A stretch of DNA of 64,000 nt from Flaccisagitta enflata (GCA_965153355.1 OZ231128.1:18786001-18850000), one strand, 5' to 3'; positions 13,951-26,215 are shown, numbered from the stretch's first letter. Notes: generated by a model not told the origin, from the sequence alone. Translations and numbers: made by a program.

Positions 13951-14804
13951 TTAAAACTTATGAGAGACGCGGATGGTTCGACCTTTAGCCTCAAACGTAA
14001 GACTATCGTTAACTGTGCGAGGCTGAAACAAAAGCCATTCTACGATTCTCTTAATAACGTTATAGCCGTCAATGTTAAGATGAGTTCCGTCCTCATCCGG
14101 ACCGCTGTAAAATTCTCGAGCAGGCGAGATCCTATTATCCTTGTTTGACGAACGGGTTGTTACAACCAAGCAGTCGAAGAAGGTTATATGATGATGCCAT
14201 TCCCCCTGTTGGTTGACATGACCGTTGACAATCATAGCGCGGAGGTTGGAAAAACTTTTGGGGGTTTGACGTGGAAGGATGTCCATTGTGTCGATGGAGG
14301 CTGAAGGCATCCGTATTTTTAAAAAACGGGCCAGCTCTTCCAGGTCAGTTTTCACTTCATTGGCGGGCCGATTCGCAATTTTTTGGCCGTTCCAAATCTT
14401 CGAAAGGCTATTACCGCCGATGATAACGGCGACCTTGTTGATGATGGTGAGTTCCAAATAGTTGCGACGTCTGATAACCTCCTTCACATGGGAAAACGTT
14501 CCACCGCTGATTCCCACGTAAGCCGCGTATCGGCTCGGCACCATAATCCGGCGGACATGGCTGCTGCCTGTTTGTGATTGCACAGTGTATGGATGGTGGA
14601 TTTATGCTTATGTCTGTGTCCGAATTTTGGTGTGGGTATATGGGTATGTGAGTATGTGGTTTGTCGGTGGGATGTCGGTTGTTGCTTACCTATGACTAAT
14701 TTTGTAGCACCAGGGGCCCAATGGGGTTCGGTTTTTTTGTTCATTGTCATGTCTTTGACTCGGCTTGTCAGATCGTCCATCGTGGAATTTTGGTTCATGG
14801 CCAT
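13951..14804 (-). CDS. Two-exon SGNH/GDSL-type hydrolase inside the retroelement
   Basis: Exon 1 is 14690-14804 (ATG at 14804, 38 codons plus one base) and exon 2 is 13951-14567. Donor ATAG|GTAAGC and acceptor AAACAG|GCAGC agree in phase. The join reads KLVIGSSHVRRIMVPSRYAA, which restores the SGNH block I (usual form GDSH); neither exon has it alone. Total about 243 aa. Further blocks are IIGGNS (block III Asn) and DEDGTHLNIDGY (block V Asp and His), so Ser, Asn, Asp and His are all present although the GDS aspartate is Ser. The family hydrolyses esters or lipids; the substrate here is unknown. It is transcribed opposite to the RT gene, and similar esterase domains are known in some LINEs and giant Penelope-like elements. 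A TATA box lies 97 bp upstream. No damage seen. Confidence 0.78.
14568..14689 (-). other. Intron of the SGNH hydrolase gene
   Basis: A 122-nt intron with a GTAAGC donor and a pyrimidine-poor CACAAACAG acceptor. Its removal restores the catalytic-serine motif across the junction, which is the main support for it. Confidence 0.7.
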
Positions 14805-14902
14805 TTTTGGTTTCGGCTTTTTCTTACTTTTTGTCAGATGTACGTGATAGGTTTGTGTGTGAATTGTTTTTACGTGTATGGATTATGGTATGGATGATTC
14901 TG

Positions 14903-14910
14903 CTTTTATA
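14903..14910 (-). promoter_or_regulatory. TATA box upstream of the SGNH hydrolase
   Basis: TATAAAAG on the minus strand, 93-100 nt upstream of the start codon at 14804. An in-frame stop lies between it and the ATG, so the ATG is the first usable start. Spacing leaves room for a 5' leader of about 65-70 nt. Confidence 0.5.
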
Positions 14911-15137
14911 CTTGTTCATGTGTGGGGTATGTTCTTGTGTGTGGGATAACGGTTGGGTTTGAATTCAACCGGGTTCCTGGTAGTTCGCTGGCTCTCGTCA
15001 CTTTTCCCTTTGCTCTTAGGTTGTTGACAGGGGTTGGTTCGATTTATGGCTGTATGGGTATCCATGTTGGTTGTGCCCTGACTGTACGGTTCGGTTTAGA
15101 AAGATCAGATTGTAAGGATGATCGTTTCTTTGCACTA

Positions 15138-15169
<32 letters not shown>

Positions 15170-15669
15170 GGCACATACTTTTCTCTCACTTTTTCTTTCT
15201 GTTCGTTTGCGCTCGGGCGGCTCTTTGATTTCAACTTTTCCAGTTAAAACTGACTTACGGCTGAATGTACGTTTTAATTGAGTATAAGTCCGGACGTTTG
15301 TGCCTCTCTATATCTGTTTCACGTGACGTTCGTGTCATACATTAACACAAGTTTTGATTGACTTCGTTTTTAGGCGTAATTAAGAGCAGGGGGGTAAAAA
15401 TGTATGTACTGCCGTAGAGATTGAATTCATTCAGTAAATGCGTCAGAAGAATGATTGATGAACGGAACCGTATCAATGCTATTATGTAGCTGATGCGGGA
15501 AACCTTAAAAGAATTAAATGCTATTATGTAGCTTAATTCAAAATTTTAAAGTTTTTTGTTTTTCAATTCATTCGTCAGTACTCATTCAAATGGGACGACT
15601 CTGCGCTCAGTTTTCGCATTTTTTTTGCTTACCCGTCAAATTGCGCTAAACGAAATTATACAAAACGAG

Positions 15670-15700
<31 letters not shown>

Positions 15701-15723
15701 CCTTGTCAGAGCGTTAGGTTGCA

Positions 15724-15764
<41 letters not shown>

Positions 15765-16093
15765 TTCTCTCTTTCTCTCTTTCTCTCTTTCTCTCTTTCT
15801 CTCTCTCTATCTTTCTCTCACTTTTTTGTCTCTCTTGCTCTATTCTAGTCACCTTGTCTCTCGTCCACTTTTGCACTGTGTTGTCTCTTTTGGTATTTTT
15901 CTGTTTATGTTTACCCTCTGTCGGGCTGTCTGATGTCTTTATGGTTTTAGCTTTCCGGGGTTGTGTGCACGCTTAGCCCCCCCCCTTTTTGTCATATCAT
16001 GTACATGTACAGTTTCTGTTTTGTTGATTCTTTGAATTGAATCCGGGATTGCTCGGGTTTTGAACTTATCTTACGCTTCATTAAAACAAAAAT
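14911..16093. other. Divergent intergenic region of the retroelement
   Basis: Separates the minus-strand hydrolase from the plus-strand RT gene. It holds (CT)n at about 15145-15170 and 15725-15813, an A-run of about 29 at 15669-15697, and two GCTATTATGTAGC hairpins. The promoter of the RT gene is presumably here or in the left pseudo-LTR, but I see no clear motif. Confidence 0.6.
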
Positions 16094-19033
16094 ATGGCCA
16101 GTACAACTCAAAGAAAAACGATGGGGTTCGCCGGGTCCCGACAAAATAACCCAGGATGCGGCAAACTTACGGGATGTGGTTGCCGTAGGTCGAATTTCGA
16201 CAATGCTAATGTCCCACATTTTAACTCGAATTTTTCTTCAGACGGGAACAGCATGAATTATTTTGGTTTTAACAGATGTAATGGGGCAAGATGCAAAATC
16301 AGATGTAACACAAACGGGATGCTACTACCATTGAACAACTTCAAAGGAAAGTTTAGCGCAGGCAGTTTCCCAGTACTAACTGATGAGCAGCTTGACTGTA
16401 CTTCTAAGAACATTGTTTATCTGATAACATGCAAGATTTGTCGCATTCAGTATGTAGGGGAGACTCAAAGAAATTTTGCTGTTAGAATGAGAGAACATTG
16501 GGACAAGATAAGAAAGGGCGATAAATCACAGATAGTCTATGCACACTTCCAGTCTGATGATAGACATAGGAATACTAGAATAGAAGATATGCTTCGATTT
16601 CAAATAATTGAAAAAATTAGAACAGATAACGTACCAAATCAAGACCAGAGTCTGATTAGAAAGAGAAGACTGGAAAGAGAGTTATACTGGATAGCTAAGC
16701 TAAAGACCGCCTATCCATTAGGTCTGAATGACAGGCTACAGGCTTTAGGCATTGCAGGGAATGCGACTGACCGTGCTTTCAAGGATTTTAACTGTTTTAG
16801 GATTTGTAACCTTTTCGACGTCAAAAGAAAGAAAAACAGAGGGAGAAGAAAAGCTAAAAAGAAAGGAGGGATAAATTTGGACGATTTTGAGTCATTCAAG
16901 AGGGAATTAGAAGAAAGTTTTAGAAGCGATTTGAGATTATTAGAAGGCGTAATTTTGAGTAGGAAAAGGGTTTTCTTAGAAAGATTTAATAAAAGTCGTT
17001 TTTTCCAGTCACTGCCTAAAGAAATTAGATACATTTTGGAGAATAGAGTGAATTATGCAAGAAAACTAAGGCCGGTAAAAAAGGAAGTAGACTCGGTCAT
17101 GTGGAAACTTGACTTCTCGCACAAAATCATAGATGAGATTAATATTCAGTCGGTATTTTTCACAAGAGAAGTTAACCAATTATTACCAAGCCAGTTACAA
17201 AACAAGAACTTAATTAGACAGGTTTTTTCTTATGGAAAAACTATAGGATCGAAGGTTTTGAACTATAACAAATGTCTGCGAGAAGCTCAAGACCTCAGCT
17301 ATGAAGATATTGAGGGCATGGATTGTGATTGTGCCCAATCCAGTTTTGTAGATAATCATCATGGGCACATTACAACAGGTAATTTAGACATTATCAGAAA
17401 TGATAGACTTAGACAGCTTTGTTTACATGGTAGTAAATTCAGAGAAGTTCCAGTTTTTAGAAAGGATTACGTTAAGGAAGCTTTTTTAAAGAATGTGGAT
17501 GAGTTAGTTGGTAAATTAGTCAGAAAATTTAAAATTCCTAAGAGTAAGTTTGGCAATTGGAGACTTAAATTTGTAGATACAGTTAACAATAGAATAGACT
17601 TTTTAGGTAGGACCAGGCGTTGGAATGCTCCAGTTTTATCTGATAGAGATGTTAAGAATGAATTAGATAGGCTACAGAGTAGATTTGTTATAACAGTTGT
17701 AGATAAAGCGGCGGGCAATTTTGCCTTCACATGTAGAAAGTTTTATTTCCTTAAGCTATGTCAGGAGCTGGGTATGAACAATGCACAGCCTGGTAACGAT
17801 ACTTACCTCTTTGTAAATAGATCAGAGCAGGAGGTTTGTGATGAATTAGCTATCAAATTAGATAGATACCATGCAGCACCAAAAGAGCCCGAGAAGAAGA
17901 TAGCTATGCTTTACCATAATCCAAAATTCCATAAGAATCCAGTAAAATTTAGATATATAGCTGGTAATGTAAAAGTAGTCACTTCTAACTTAGATGAGAT
18001 AGTGGCTAAAATTCTTAAGATGTGCAAAGGACATTTTATGAATCTATGCCGAAAATATGAGGGTCTTTCAGGCATTAGATATAGCTTTGACATAGAAAAG
18101 AGCGCAGACTTAAAGGCAGGTTTAGATCGCTTTCAGGGTGATGCTAGACTTATATCAGTTAATGATTTTTCGACGTTATATACTCTTTTTGAGCATAGTC
18201 ATTTAGTTAGTAACATGACTTGGTTATTGGATAAATTGTCTAAGAATAGTGGATGTCAATCGATTAGTGTAGGTTATGAGTCGGCATACTGGACGAGGGA
18301 CAGTAACAAGCCGTGTACATATAGCTTGACGGAGATTATAGAGATGATTTCCCTGCTAATTGGGGAATCATACATTAAGGCTTTTGGTAAAATATTTAGA
18401 CAGACAAGAGGAATCATCATGGGCGGTAAAAGCTCAGGATGGCTTTCCGATTGCTCTTTGATGGTAGATGAATTCAGATACATAGATAGTAAAGTTAAAA
18501 ATCATGAATTAGATTTAGCAGGATCTTTTAAAGGATTGAACAGATATAGAGATGACTGCACGGCTCTCAATATAGATAACTTTAGAGATATAGCTAAAGA
18601 CATTTATCCACCTAGTTTAGAATTGTCTCAGGAGAATGATGATTTGAGTCAGGCAACTGTCTTAGATATGAATGTTACAATATCTGAAGGTAGATTTAGA
18701 ACTAAGGTTTACAATAAAACAGATAGTTTCCCATTTGAAGTAGTTACAATGCCTTTTTTAGATAGTAATATCTCAGCTAGAATATGTTACAAAGTATTTT
18801 ATAGTCAGATTCTGAGATATCAGAGACTGTGCACATTTGTAAATGATTTCACAGATAGAACTAGATTACTAGCTAATAAACTAATGCAAAGAGGTTATGA
18901 AAGAGTTAGATTAGCAAAAGAATTTAGACAAGTATTAGGTAATTATAGGTCAGAATTTGAAAGATGGAGTATTCCCACAGATAGTCAATTTTGGTTTAAT
19001 GATATCTTAGATAACCCCAAACTAACACATTAA
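16094..19033 (+). CDS. Penelope-like GIY-YIG endonuclease/reverse transcriptase, intact
   Basis: 979-aa uninterrupted protein for target cleavage and reverse transcription. Domain order is permuted relative to classic Penelope elements. A Cys-rich N-terminus (CGKLTGCGC, C62/C67/C71) precedes GIY-YIG at about 100-215 with NIVYLITCKIC (106-116), YVGET (120-124), REH (133-135) and GLND (210-213). A basic linker and the CxC motif DCDC (410-413) follow. RT motifs are VDKAAGNF (536-543), HKNPVKFRYIAG (613-624), NDFSTLYT (690-697, motif A), RGIIMGGKSSG (772-782, motif B), RYRDDC (817-822, motif C) and TVLDMN (855-860). Motif C reads YRDD. All catalytic acidic residues are present, so the copy could be active. 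N-terminal GIY-YIG plus CxC points to the Naiad clade. The start has A at -3. Confidence 0.95.
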   Translation: MASTTQRKTMGFAGSRQNNPGCGKLTGCGCRRSNFDNANVPHFNSNFSSDGNSMNYFGFNRCNGARCKIRCNTNGMLLPLNNFKGKFSAGSFPVLTDEQLDCTSKNIVYLITCKICRIQYVGETQRNFAVRMREHWDKIRKGDKSQIVYAHFQSDDRHRNTRIEDMLRFQIIEKIRTDNVPNQDQSLIRKRRLERELYWIAKLKTAYPLGLNDRLQALGIAGNATDRAFKDFNCFRICNLFDVKRKKNRGRRKAKKKGGINLDDFESFKRELEESFRSDLRLLEGVILSRKRVFLERFNKSRFFQSLPKEIRYILENRVNYARKLRPVKKEVDSVMWKLDFSHKIIDEINIQSVFFTREVNQLLPSQLQNKNLIRQVFSYGKTIGSKVLNYNKCLREAQDLSYEDIEGMDCDCAQSSFVDNHHGHITTGNLDIIRNDRLRQLCLHGSKFREVPVFRKDYVKEAFLKNVDELVGKLVRKFKIPKSKFGNWRLKFVDTVNNRIDFLGRTRRWNAPVLSDRDVKNELDRLQSRFVITVVDKAAGNFAFTCRKFYFLKLCQELGMNNAQPGNDTYLFVNRSEQEVCDELAIKLDRYHAAPKEPEKKIAMLYHNPKFHKNPVKFRYIAGNVKVVTSNLDEIVAKILKMCKGHFMNLCRKYEGLSGIRYSFDIEKSADLKAGLDRFQGDARLISVNDFSTLYTLFEHSHLVSNMTWLLDKLSKNSGCQSISVGYESAYWTRDSNKPCTYSLTEIIEMISLLIGESYIKAFGKIFRQTRGIIMGGKSSGWLSDCSLMVDEFRYIDSKVKNHELDLAGSFKGLNRYRDDCTALNIDNFRDIAKDIYPPSLELSQENDDLSQATVLDMNVTISEGRFRTKVYNKTDSFPFEVVTMPFLDSNISARICYKVFYSQILRYQRLCTFVNDFTDRTRLLANKLMQRGYERVRLAKEFRQVLGNYRSEFERWSIPTDSQFWFNDILDNPKLTH

Positions 19034-19400
19034 CCATTAGCTCAGTTACTCATCCAGGAATAACACCCTTCTCTCAACCAGTAAACATAGCTTTAGGGCC
19101 TAGGTTTAATACTTTTAGCCAATAACCAATATTAGCTAGAAGTATAAATTGGTAAGATGCTATTATGTAGCCTTATCCTTTTATGCTTTCTTCATCTAGA
19201 TGCTACTATGTAGCCTAGCTCTGAAGTCCTAACCTACCCCACCCTACCAGTTTATTTAGCTAATAGTAATACCAGCAAATAGTCAATCAGCCTTTAGTTA
19301 AAATTTTTGCATCTTTGCCTTATTCATTTTGTTGAGCTTAAAGATTTTTTGCCTTTCCCCTTTAGAGTAACTTGGGTTATTTATAACTTAATCTTGAGGT
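19034..19400 (+). other. 3' untranslated region of the retroelement RT gene
   Basis: Contains the last pair of GCTATTATGTAGC hairpins and no open frame of note. It leads straight into the right pseudo-LTR. Confidence 0.6.
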
Positions 19401-19610
19401 TGATAATTATATAAATATTAACCTAATTTAATTTAATTCAATTTAATTTAATTTGATGTAATTTAACTTCATTAGGTTTTATCTAACATTATTTAATTTA
19501 GTTTAATTTTGATCTATTTATAAAATTCTAATTATTATTTTTCTTTAAAAATTTCTATTTTTCAAATTATGCCTTTTATCACTGTTAATCTAATATGTCT
19601 CACTTTCATC

Positions 19611-19642
<32 letters not shown>

Positions 19643-20083
19643 ATGACTCTCTCTATGGTGATGAGGCTGTCCACTGTAAATCTCTCTCTCTCTCTCTCTC
19701 TCAGTAACCATATTCTATGGTGACTGAGATTGTTTTAGCCTTTCCATTGTTTAAGGTTAGGGCTTCGGCTCTATCCTCTTCCATGTACACCTTTCCTTTA
19801 CACTTCAGTTTCATTTTTCATCATTTGGTGCCTTCTCATTTTCTACAGTCTTCTTCTTAACCACTTTTATCTCCTCTGTTTGCGAAATATGGTAATAAAG
19901 GTGATGGTAGCTATAAGCCTACCAGAAACTACACTGGCATTGAACAGTGTATTTCTGACTGGTCCACAGTCCAGTAATTACTATATCATGAATGGATGGA
20001 GATATGCATTCTTTACTTCTTATATTTGACTTCTGTTTTTAGCCTTTCACTTTTTCATTCTTCTTCTATTAACAACATATAAT
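19401..20083 (+). repeat. Right pseudo-LTR
   Basis: 683-bp direct repeat of the left pseudo-LTR without the foldback insertion and with a short CT tract. It ends AACAACATATAAT exactly where the minisatellite resumes. Confidence 0.9.
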
Positions 20084-20905
20084 GAGTAGGAACAGCAGGA
20101 GGAAGTGAAAGAGGTGAAATGAGAAAAATGAGGAAAATGAGGAGGAACAGCAGGAGGAAGTGAAAGAGGTGAAATGAGAAAAATGAGGAAAATGAGGAGG
20201 AACAGCAGGAGGAAGTGAAAGAGGTGAAATGAGAAAAATGAGGAAAATGAAGAGGAACAGCAGGAGGAAGTGAAAGAGGTGAAATGAGAAAAATGAGGAA
20301 AATGAGGAGGAACAGCAGGAGGAAGTGAAAGAGGTGAAATGAGAAAAATGAGGAAAATGAGGAGGAACAGCAGGAGGAAGTGAAAGAGGTGAAATGAGAA
20401 AAATGAGGAAAATGAGGAGGAACAGCAGGAGGAAGTAAAAGAGGTGAAATGAAAAAAAATGACAAAAATGAAGAGGAACAGCGGGAGGAAGTGAAAGAGG
20501 TGAAATGAGAAAAATGAGGCAAATGAACAGCAGGAGGAAGTGAAAGAGGTGAAATGAGAAAAATGAGGAAAGTGAGGAGGAACAGCAGGAGGAAGTGAAA
20601 GAGCTGAAATGAAAAATATGAGGAAAATGAGGAGGAACAGCAGAAGGAAGTGAAGGAGGTGAAATGAGAAAAATGAAAAAAATGAGGAGGAACAGCAGGA
20701 GGAAGTGAAAGAGGTGAAATGAGAAAAATGAGGAACATGAGAAGAAACAGCAGGAGGAAGTGAAAGAGGTGAAATGAGAAAAATGAGGAAAATGAGAAGG
20801 AACAGCAGAAGGAAGTGAAAGAGGTGAAATGAGAAAAATGAAGAAAATGAGGAGGAACAGCAGGAGGAAGTGAAAGAGGTGAAATGAGAAAAATGAGGAG
20901 GTGGA
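20084..20905 (+). repeat. 52-bp minisatellite, right flank (about 15 units)
   Basis: Same unit and orientation as 8479-8761, with small indels in some units (for example near 20455 and 20520). Open frames in several phases across it come from the 52-bp periodicity and are not genes. Confidence 0.9.
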
Positions 20906-21200
20906 AAAAAGGTGGAAATCAAAGATGAAGAAGTAGTAGAGGAAAATGACGAAGAATACTAAGAACGAGTAAAAGAAGAAGGAAAGGCCCAGGAAAAAAA
21001 ACTAATAACTACATAAGTATGAGTACATTGAGTAGGACAACATTACATTGCAACCAAAAGACTAGAATAAGGACAAAAGCCTTAGGAGCTCTTACTGGGG
21101 TTTACTGCGCACTCTTCACCACTATCCTTAGAATTATCAAAATTCACCTCAGCCCCTACCACAGATCTGCGCGCATTGACTAAATAGTAGGGTCACAGCC
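20906..21200. other. No gene recognised
   Basis: A-rich sequence between the minisatellite and the next foldback element. Confidence 0.6.
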
Positions 21201-21800
21201 CCCCAGAGCATGACGCTAGTTGACCTGAAAAGATCGGCACCAACTTAAGTGGTTTGATGACCCTGATGGTACATAGAATATATATCTAAGAAAAATGAAT
21301 AATTCAAGGAGCGTTTTTTAAGATATTCAAAAAGATAGTAATATTTTACTACATTTTTTATCATAACTCTTTGTAAATAGTTTTTTCAAAAAATTTGAGT
21401 GCAGATTTGATCTCAGATAATAGTTTCCGGTTTGTTCGATATGTCACACTACATACTTTTGCAAAATAAAATTTTTTTGGTCATATTACTATGTAAAACA
21501 ACGTTAAAATAACAATATTAACTTTTTATTTCTTTTGCAAAAGTATATAGTGTGACATATCAAACAAACCGGCAACCACTATCTGAGATCAAATCTGCAT
21601 ATACAATTAATGAAAAACATAATCACAAAAAGTTATGATAAAGAATGTAATGAAATAGTACTATTTTTTTAGATATTTCAAAAAGCGCCCCAAAACAGAT
21701 TTCACTTTTCTTAGATATGCGTTATATGCACTATCAGGATGCTGAAACCAACCAAGTTGCTGCCGATCATTTCAGGTCAACTAGCGTCACGCTATGGTGA
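21201..21800. mobile_element. Palindromic (foldback) element of about 600 bp
   Basis: The left end GACGCTAGTTGACCTGAAAA recurs reverse-complemented at the right (TTTCAGGTCAACTAGCGTC). Imperfect complementarity extends through most of the element, for example TATGTCACACTACATACTTT against its inverse near 21555. No coding capacity. Confidence 0.75.
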
Positions 21801-22036
21801 TTAGGGGTGGTTAGGGGTGGTGAATGTTGAGATAAGTTATTCTCCTTGATAGGTGGTCATTCTGGGCCAGTGTGATGGTGATTAGGGGTGGTTAGGGGTG
21901 GTGAATGTTGAGATAAGTTATTCTCCTTGATAGGTGGTCATTCTGGGCCAGTGTGATGGTGATTAGGGGTGGTTAGGGGTGGTGAATGTTGAGATAAGTT
22001 ATTCTCCTTGATAGGTGGTCATTCTGGGCCAGTGTG
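21797..22036. repeat. Three tandem copies of a 78-bp unit
   Basis: Each unit carries GTGATTAGGGGTGGTTAGGG, then GAATGTTGAGATAAGTTATT and GGTGGTCATTCTGGGCCAG. The copies are nearly identical, so the amplification is recent. Confidence 0.85.
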
Positions 22037-22553
22037 GGGCGGCTGTGGGGTGCGGGTAAGTAGGGATTGTGAAAAATCAAATCAAAGCAAACAAGTCTAT
22101 TTCCCAACATGAACAGCGGGTAAATGAGACAGTATGTGTAATCGATGGCCAGACCGACCAATGAATTGTCAGAAAAGAGTCTGACAGAGTCGCTTAAAAA
22201 GCGACTAAAAATCCAGACAAATGTCACAAATATTCACTACCTGTCAGCAACTGCATATGGTTCTTAAATCAACGGTCTCGAGACTATACGTGAATACGGA
22301 TAAGAAACTGTTGGAAGGGCATGGTTGGCATGGTTGCTGAACCATATGATTAGATTGCCTAAGATGTGTTCTTCCCTTCCTCTTCGTCGTCCTCCCTTTT
22401 CCCGATACAATTCACCCTTTTGCCTCAGTAATGGAAAAAATTGGTAGATATTGAGAGAGGCAAAAAGAGAAAACAAATCTGGAGGTTCAGCAGTTCCCTT
22501 CCGCCATGATAAGATATGTTCGTAGGTCCATTCTATCATGACTGCAAAAAATA
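22037..22553. other. No gene recognised
   Basis: Short frames only on both strands, with no domain signal. Confidence 0.6.
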
Positions 22554-22727
22554 CAGTTGAATCCTGCAGTAACGGATGTCAAGTGTCTAGCAGATTGTAT
22601 CTTTTGTAGGTGGATTTCTGTTATCGCCAATAAGGGAAATGAAAGGAAAAGATATGAGGGGACAATAAATTGATATTGGTTTTAGGCGGATTTCCATTAT
22701 TCTCGGATCCATTACAGCAAAGTGTAT
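22554..22727. mobile_element. Degenerate pogo/Tigger-like MITE
   Basis: Starts TA-CAGTTGAATCCTGCAGTAACGG and contains the TTAGGCGGATTTCCATTAT box shared with 59874-60022. The right end is decayed. Confidence 0.5.
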
Positions 22728-22757
22728 CTACTATAGTTGCCACCAATTAACCATTTC

Positions 22758-22941
22758 TAGTCGCGGACACGCGACTCTACACCTTGCCATGTCGGTCGGT
22801 GGGTTGGTTGGTCAGTTGGTAGGTCCGTTGCTAGGTCGGTTGGTATGTCGGTCCATCACATTTTTGAATTCCAAGCGGTTTTTGCATTACTGCTCCTGCC
22901 CCAGCGTCCGCGACTGGATTACCGTGTATCCGGCCTTGTTT
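22758..22941 (-). mobile_element. Hairpin-family element, full-length copy
   Basis: Hairpin AGTCGCGGACACGCGACT at 22759-22776, TCGG/TTGG tract, ACTGCTCCTGCCC box, and terminal CCGTGTATCCGGCCTTGTTTA. Confidence 0.75.
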
Positions 22942-24368
22942 ACCTACTATCTAGATCAAAAGTAGCCTTCATGAGACCTATTTTTTTATTAAGTTTATGA
23001 TTTTGAAATCATCAAGCTTGTAGATCAATGATAATTGGGAAAAGATGAAAAAATCAATATTGTTTAAAAATTTTCTAATTTTTATTGGGGAAAAAAGTTG
23101 AAGTCAGTCTTTGACTTTTTGACATATTCGAGAGAAACATGGTTTTTATTTTCTTATTAGAAAGTTTCGGAACTCATCCGGCTGTATGAGCCCTCCAATG
23201 AAATTGATAGGATAAGTAAATTTGGTAATTCTCTTTCATTTGGCGCCAAGCAGAATGCTCTACGACAAATATTTTTCGAGTTATGAATTTTTCAATCTTT
23301 TTTTACAAAAAATTCAAATTAATTTTTTTTTGATTTTTTAAGATTTTGTGTAGGATCAATGAAGAAGTGTATTGATGTTTGTTTGAGCATGCAAATACCA
23401 GAAAACATGTTCCTGAGTATAGCTGCTCATTGTTGAGGGTGCTTTTAAGTATTCCAGCAGATTTAGCTTATCTAGCTCAATTTTTTTTCTGTTTTTTAAT
23501 TGGAAAAATGAATAGATGTTTTGATACTTGTATTAGCATGCAAATATAAGAAAGCATGTCAGTGAGCATAGCTGCTCATCTGTGAGGGAGTTTTTCAGTT
23601 CTCTAGCTCACTTAGCTCATTTTGCTCAGTTTTTTTTAAATTTTCAATAGGATAAATAAATGTTTTGATACTTGTTTGAGCGTGCAAATACAAGAACATG
23701 TCAATGAGCATAACTGGTCATCTGGGTGAGTGTTTTGAGTGTTTTTGCTCGGCAAGCTCATTTGGCTCAGTCCTATTTTTCTCTGATTTCTATTGCATTC
23801 AATACATACAATTGCTATTGATTTAATCTAACAATTAAAAAAAATTGCAGTGGCTGAAGTAAAAAGCATGGTGAAAAGTGACAATTGCTTATAACTTTTT
23901 TCCTCACAGCAATGGCCGCCATTACTGGTAGATCAAAGGTATGGTGACAAACTTTTGATCTAGATGGTGCATCCATTGATTCTTCCAATATATATTTTTG
24001 GGACAAAGCACAATTGATTTGAATGTTCATTTATTAGTATAACTGCCATGCACGCGACTGATAGTTTTCATGTATACAGCCTTGTTTCTTTATACCTTAT
24101 TCTATCATTATAGAAATCATACCTGGCTGTCAATATTCTCTCTGTCTGTCCATCTCTCTGCTTGTCTGTTTTTCTGTCTGTGTGGATTTTGGTCTAAGTG
24201 TCTAATTCATTTTTTGTCTGCAATTTGAACGTACAATGTAGTATGTATGATGTCAGATGGGGCCACTGCCCAAATGGGAAGGAAATTTTTTTGTCGTCAG
24301 CAAATCCCAAATGATATGGCAATAACCCCTGATAGATATTCGCTCCTGAAATCGATTCGCAATCCACA
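22942..24368. repeat. Three tandem units of about 150 bp in gene-free sequence
   Basis: Units at about 23343-23790 share GATACTTGTTTGAGCATGCA-like and CATGTCAGTGAGCATAGCTG-like boxes, then TCTAGCTCACTTAGCTCA-like sequence. A hairpin-family end lies at about 24048-24090 (GCACGCGACT ... CAGCCTTGTTT). The rest shows nothing recognisable. Confidence 0.6.
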
Positions 24369-25570
<1,202 letters not shown>

Positions 25571-26215
25571 GATGATGATGACAAAATTGACATGGGGAGA
25601 CATGGGGAGAAAAACAGGGATGTAAATCTAAGGATTTGAATGGGAACACATGGTAGGTAGGTAGATGAAATGTAATATGAATGAAATATGAATAATGAAG
25701 AGAAAATTGGGAGTTTGGCTTTTAGAATTAGACAGAAACGATATAGAATCGGGTTCGTGGATACGACCGTTTTGCAATGTCACCCAGCCTACTTCCACAA
25801 TGTTTTTTTTTTCTTTTTATATATGTTGTATTTCGTTCCGAGCTTCTTAAATCGTTTTATATCGACTGCATACTTTACAATCTGTTTGCATACTCCATTT
25901 TACATACTCCTCGTTTACTTCACACGTTGCGACCTTTGCAACTCTTTCTTTTTTCGTCCGTTTAAAAGTGCTCAACATCTTTCCATGGTATTCAAGATTT
26001 TCAAGATTTGAATCATTTTATCTTGCTCACTTAGTAACCTGAAATTGCAGCTTTTTTCCTTTTTTTTGGCTCCTAAGCTGTTTTCCATCTGTTTTACTGT
26101 TATCTTTATCTGCCTCTTGTGTCTGCAACTTCAAAATGGTGAATTAATATGCGGAAATCGAATACAAAACTCAAAGCATTAGGCCTAAAAAAACTTTGGC
26201 AAGAAAAGAGAATTT

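Larger units (their letters stand above)
13559..19214. repeat. Six dispersed copies of the hairpin GCTATTATGTAGC
   Basis: The imperfect palindrome GCTA-TTATG-TAGC occurs at 13559, 13708, 15478, 15520, 19159 and 19202 (last copy GCTACTATGTAGC). The copies come in pairs, two of them about 42 bp apart, and lie before the SGNH gene, before the RT gene and after the RT gene. They occur only between the two pseudo-LTRs. Function unknown; they could be processing, priming or protein-binding hairpins. Confidence 0.8.

Noticed and set aside
15478-15510. Hammerhead ribozyme at CTGATGCGGGAAACC
   Set aside because: The core spacing is wrong (no stem II of normal size, missing A after CTGATG), and I could not pair the outer stems. 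Mentioned only as a weak hint in the hairpin finding.
20047-20922. 291-aa and 227-aa repetitive minus-strand frames
   Set aside because: The 52-bp minisatellite gives repeating open frames in more than one phase, and the same array lies at 8479-8761. No start context or domain.
21797-22036. TTAGGGG-containing tandem units as possible telomeric DNA
   Set aside because: The TTAGGGG motif is only a small part of a 78-bp unit present three times, with no TTAGGG array.
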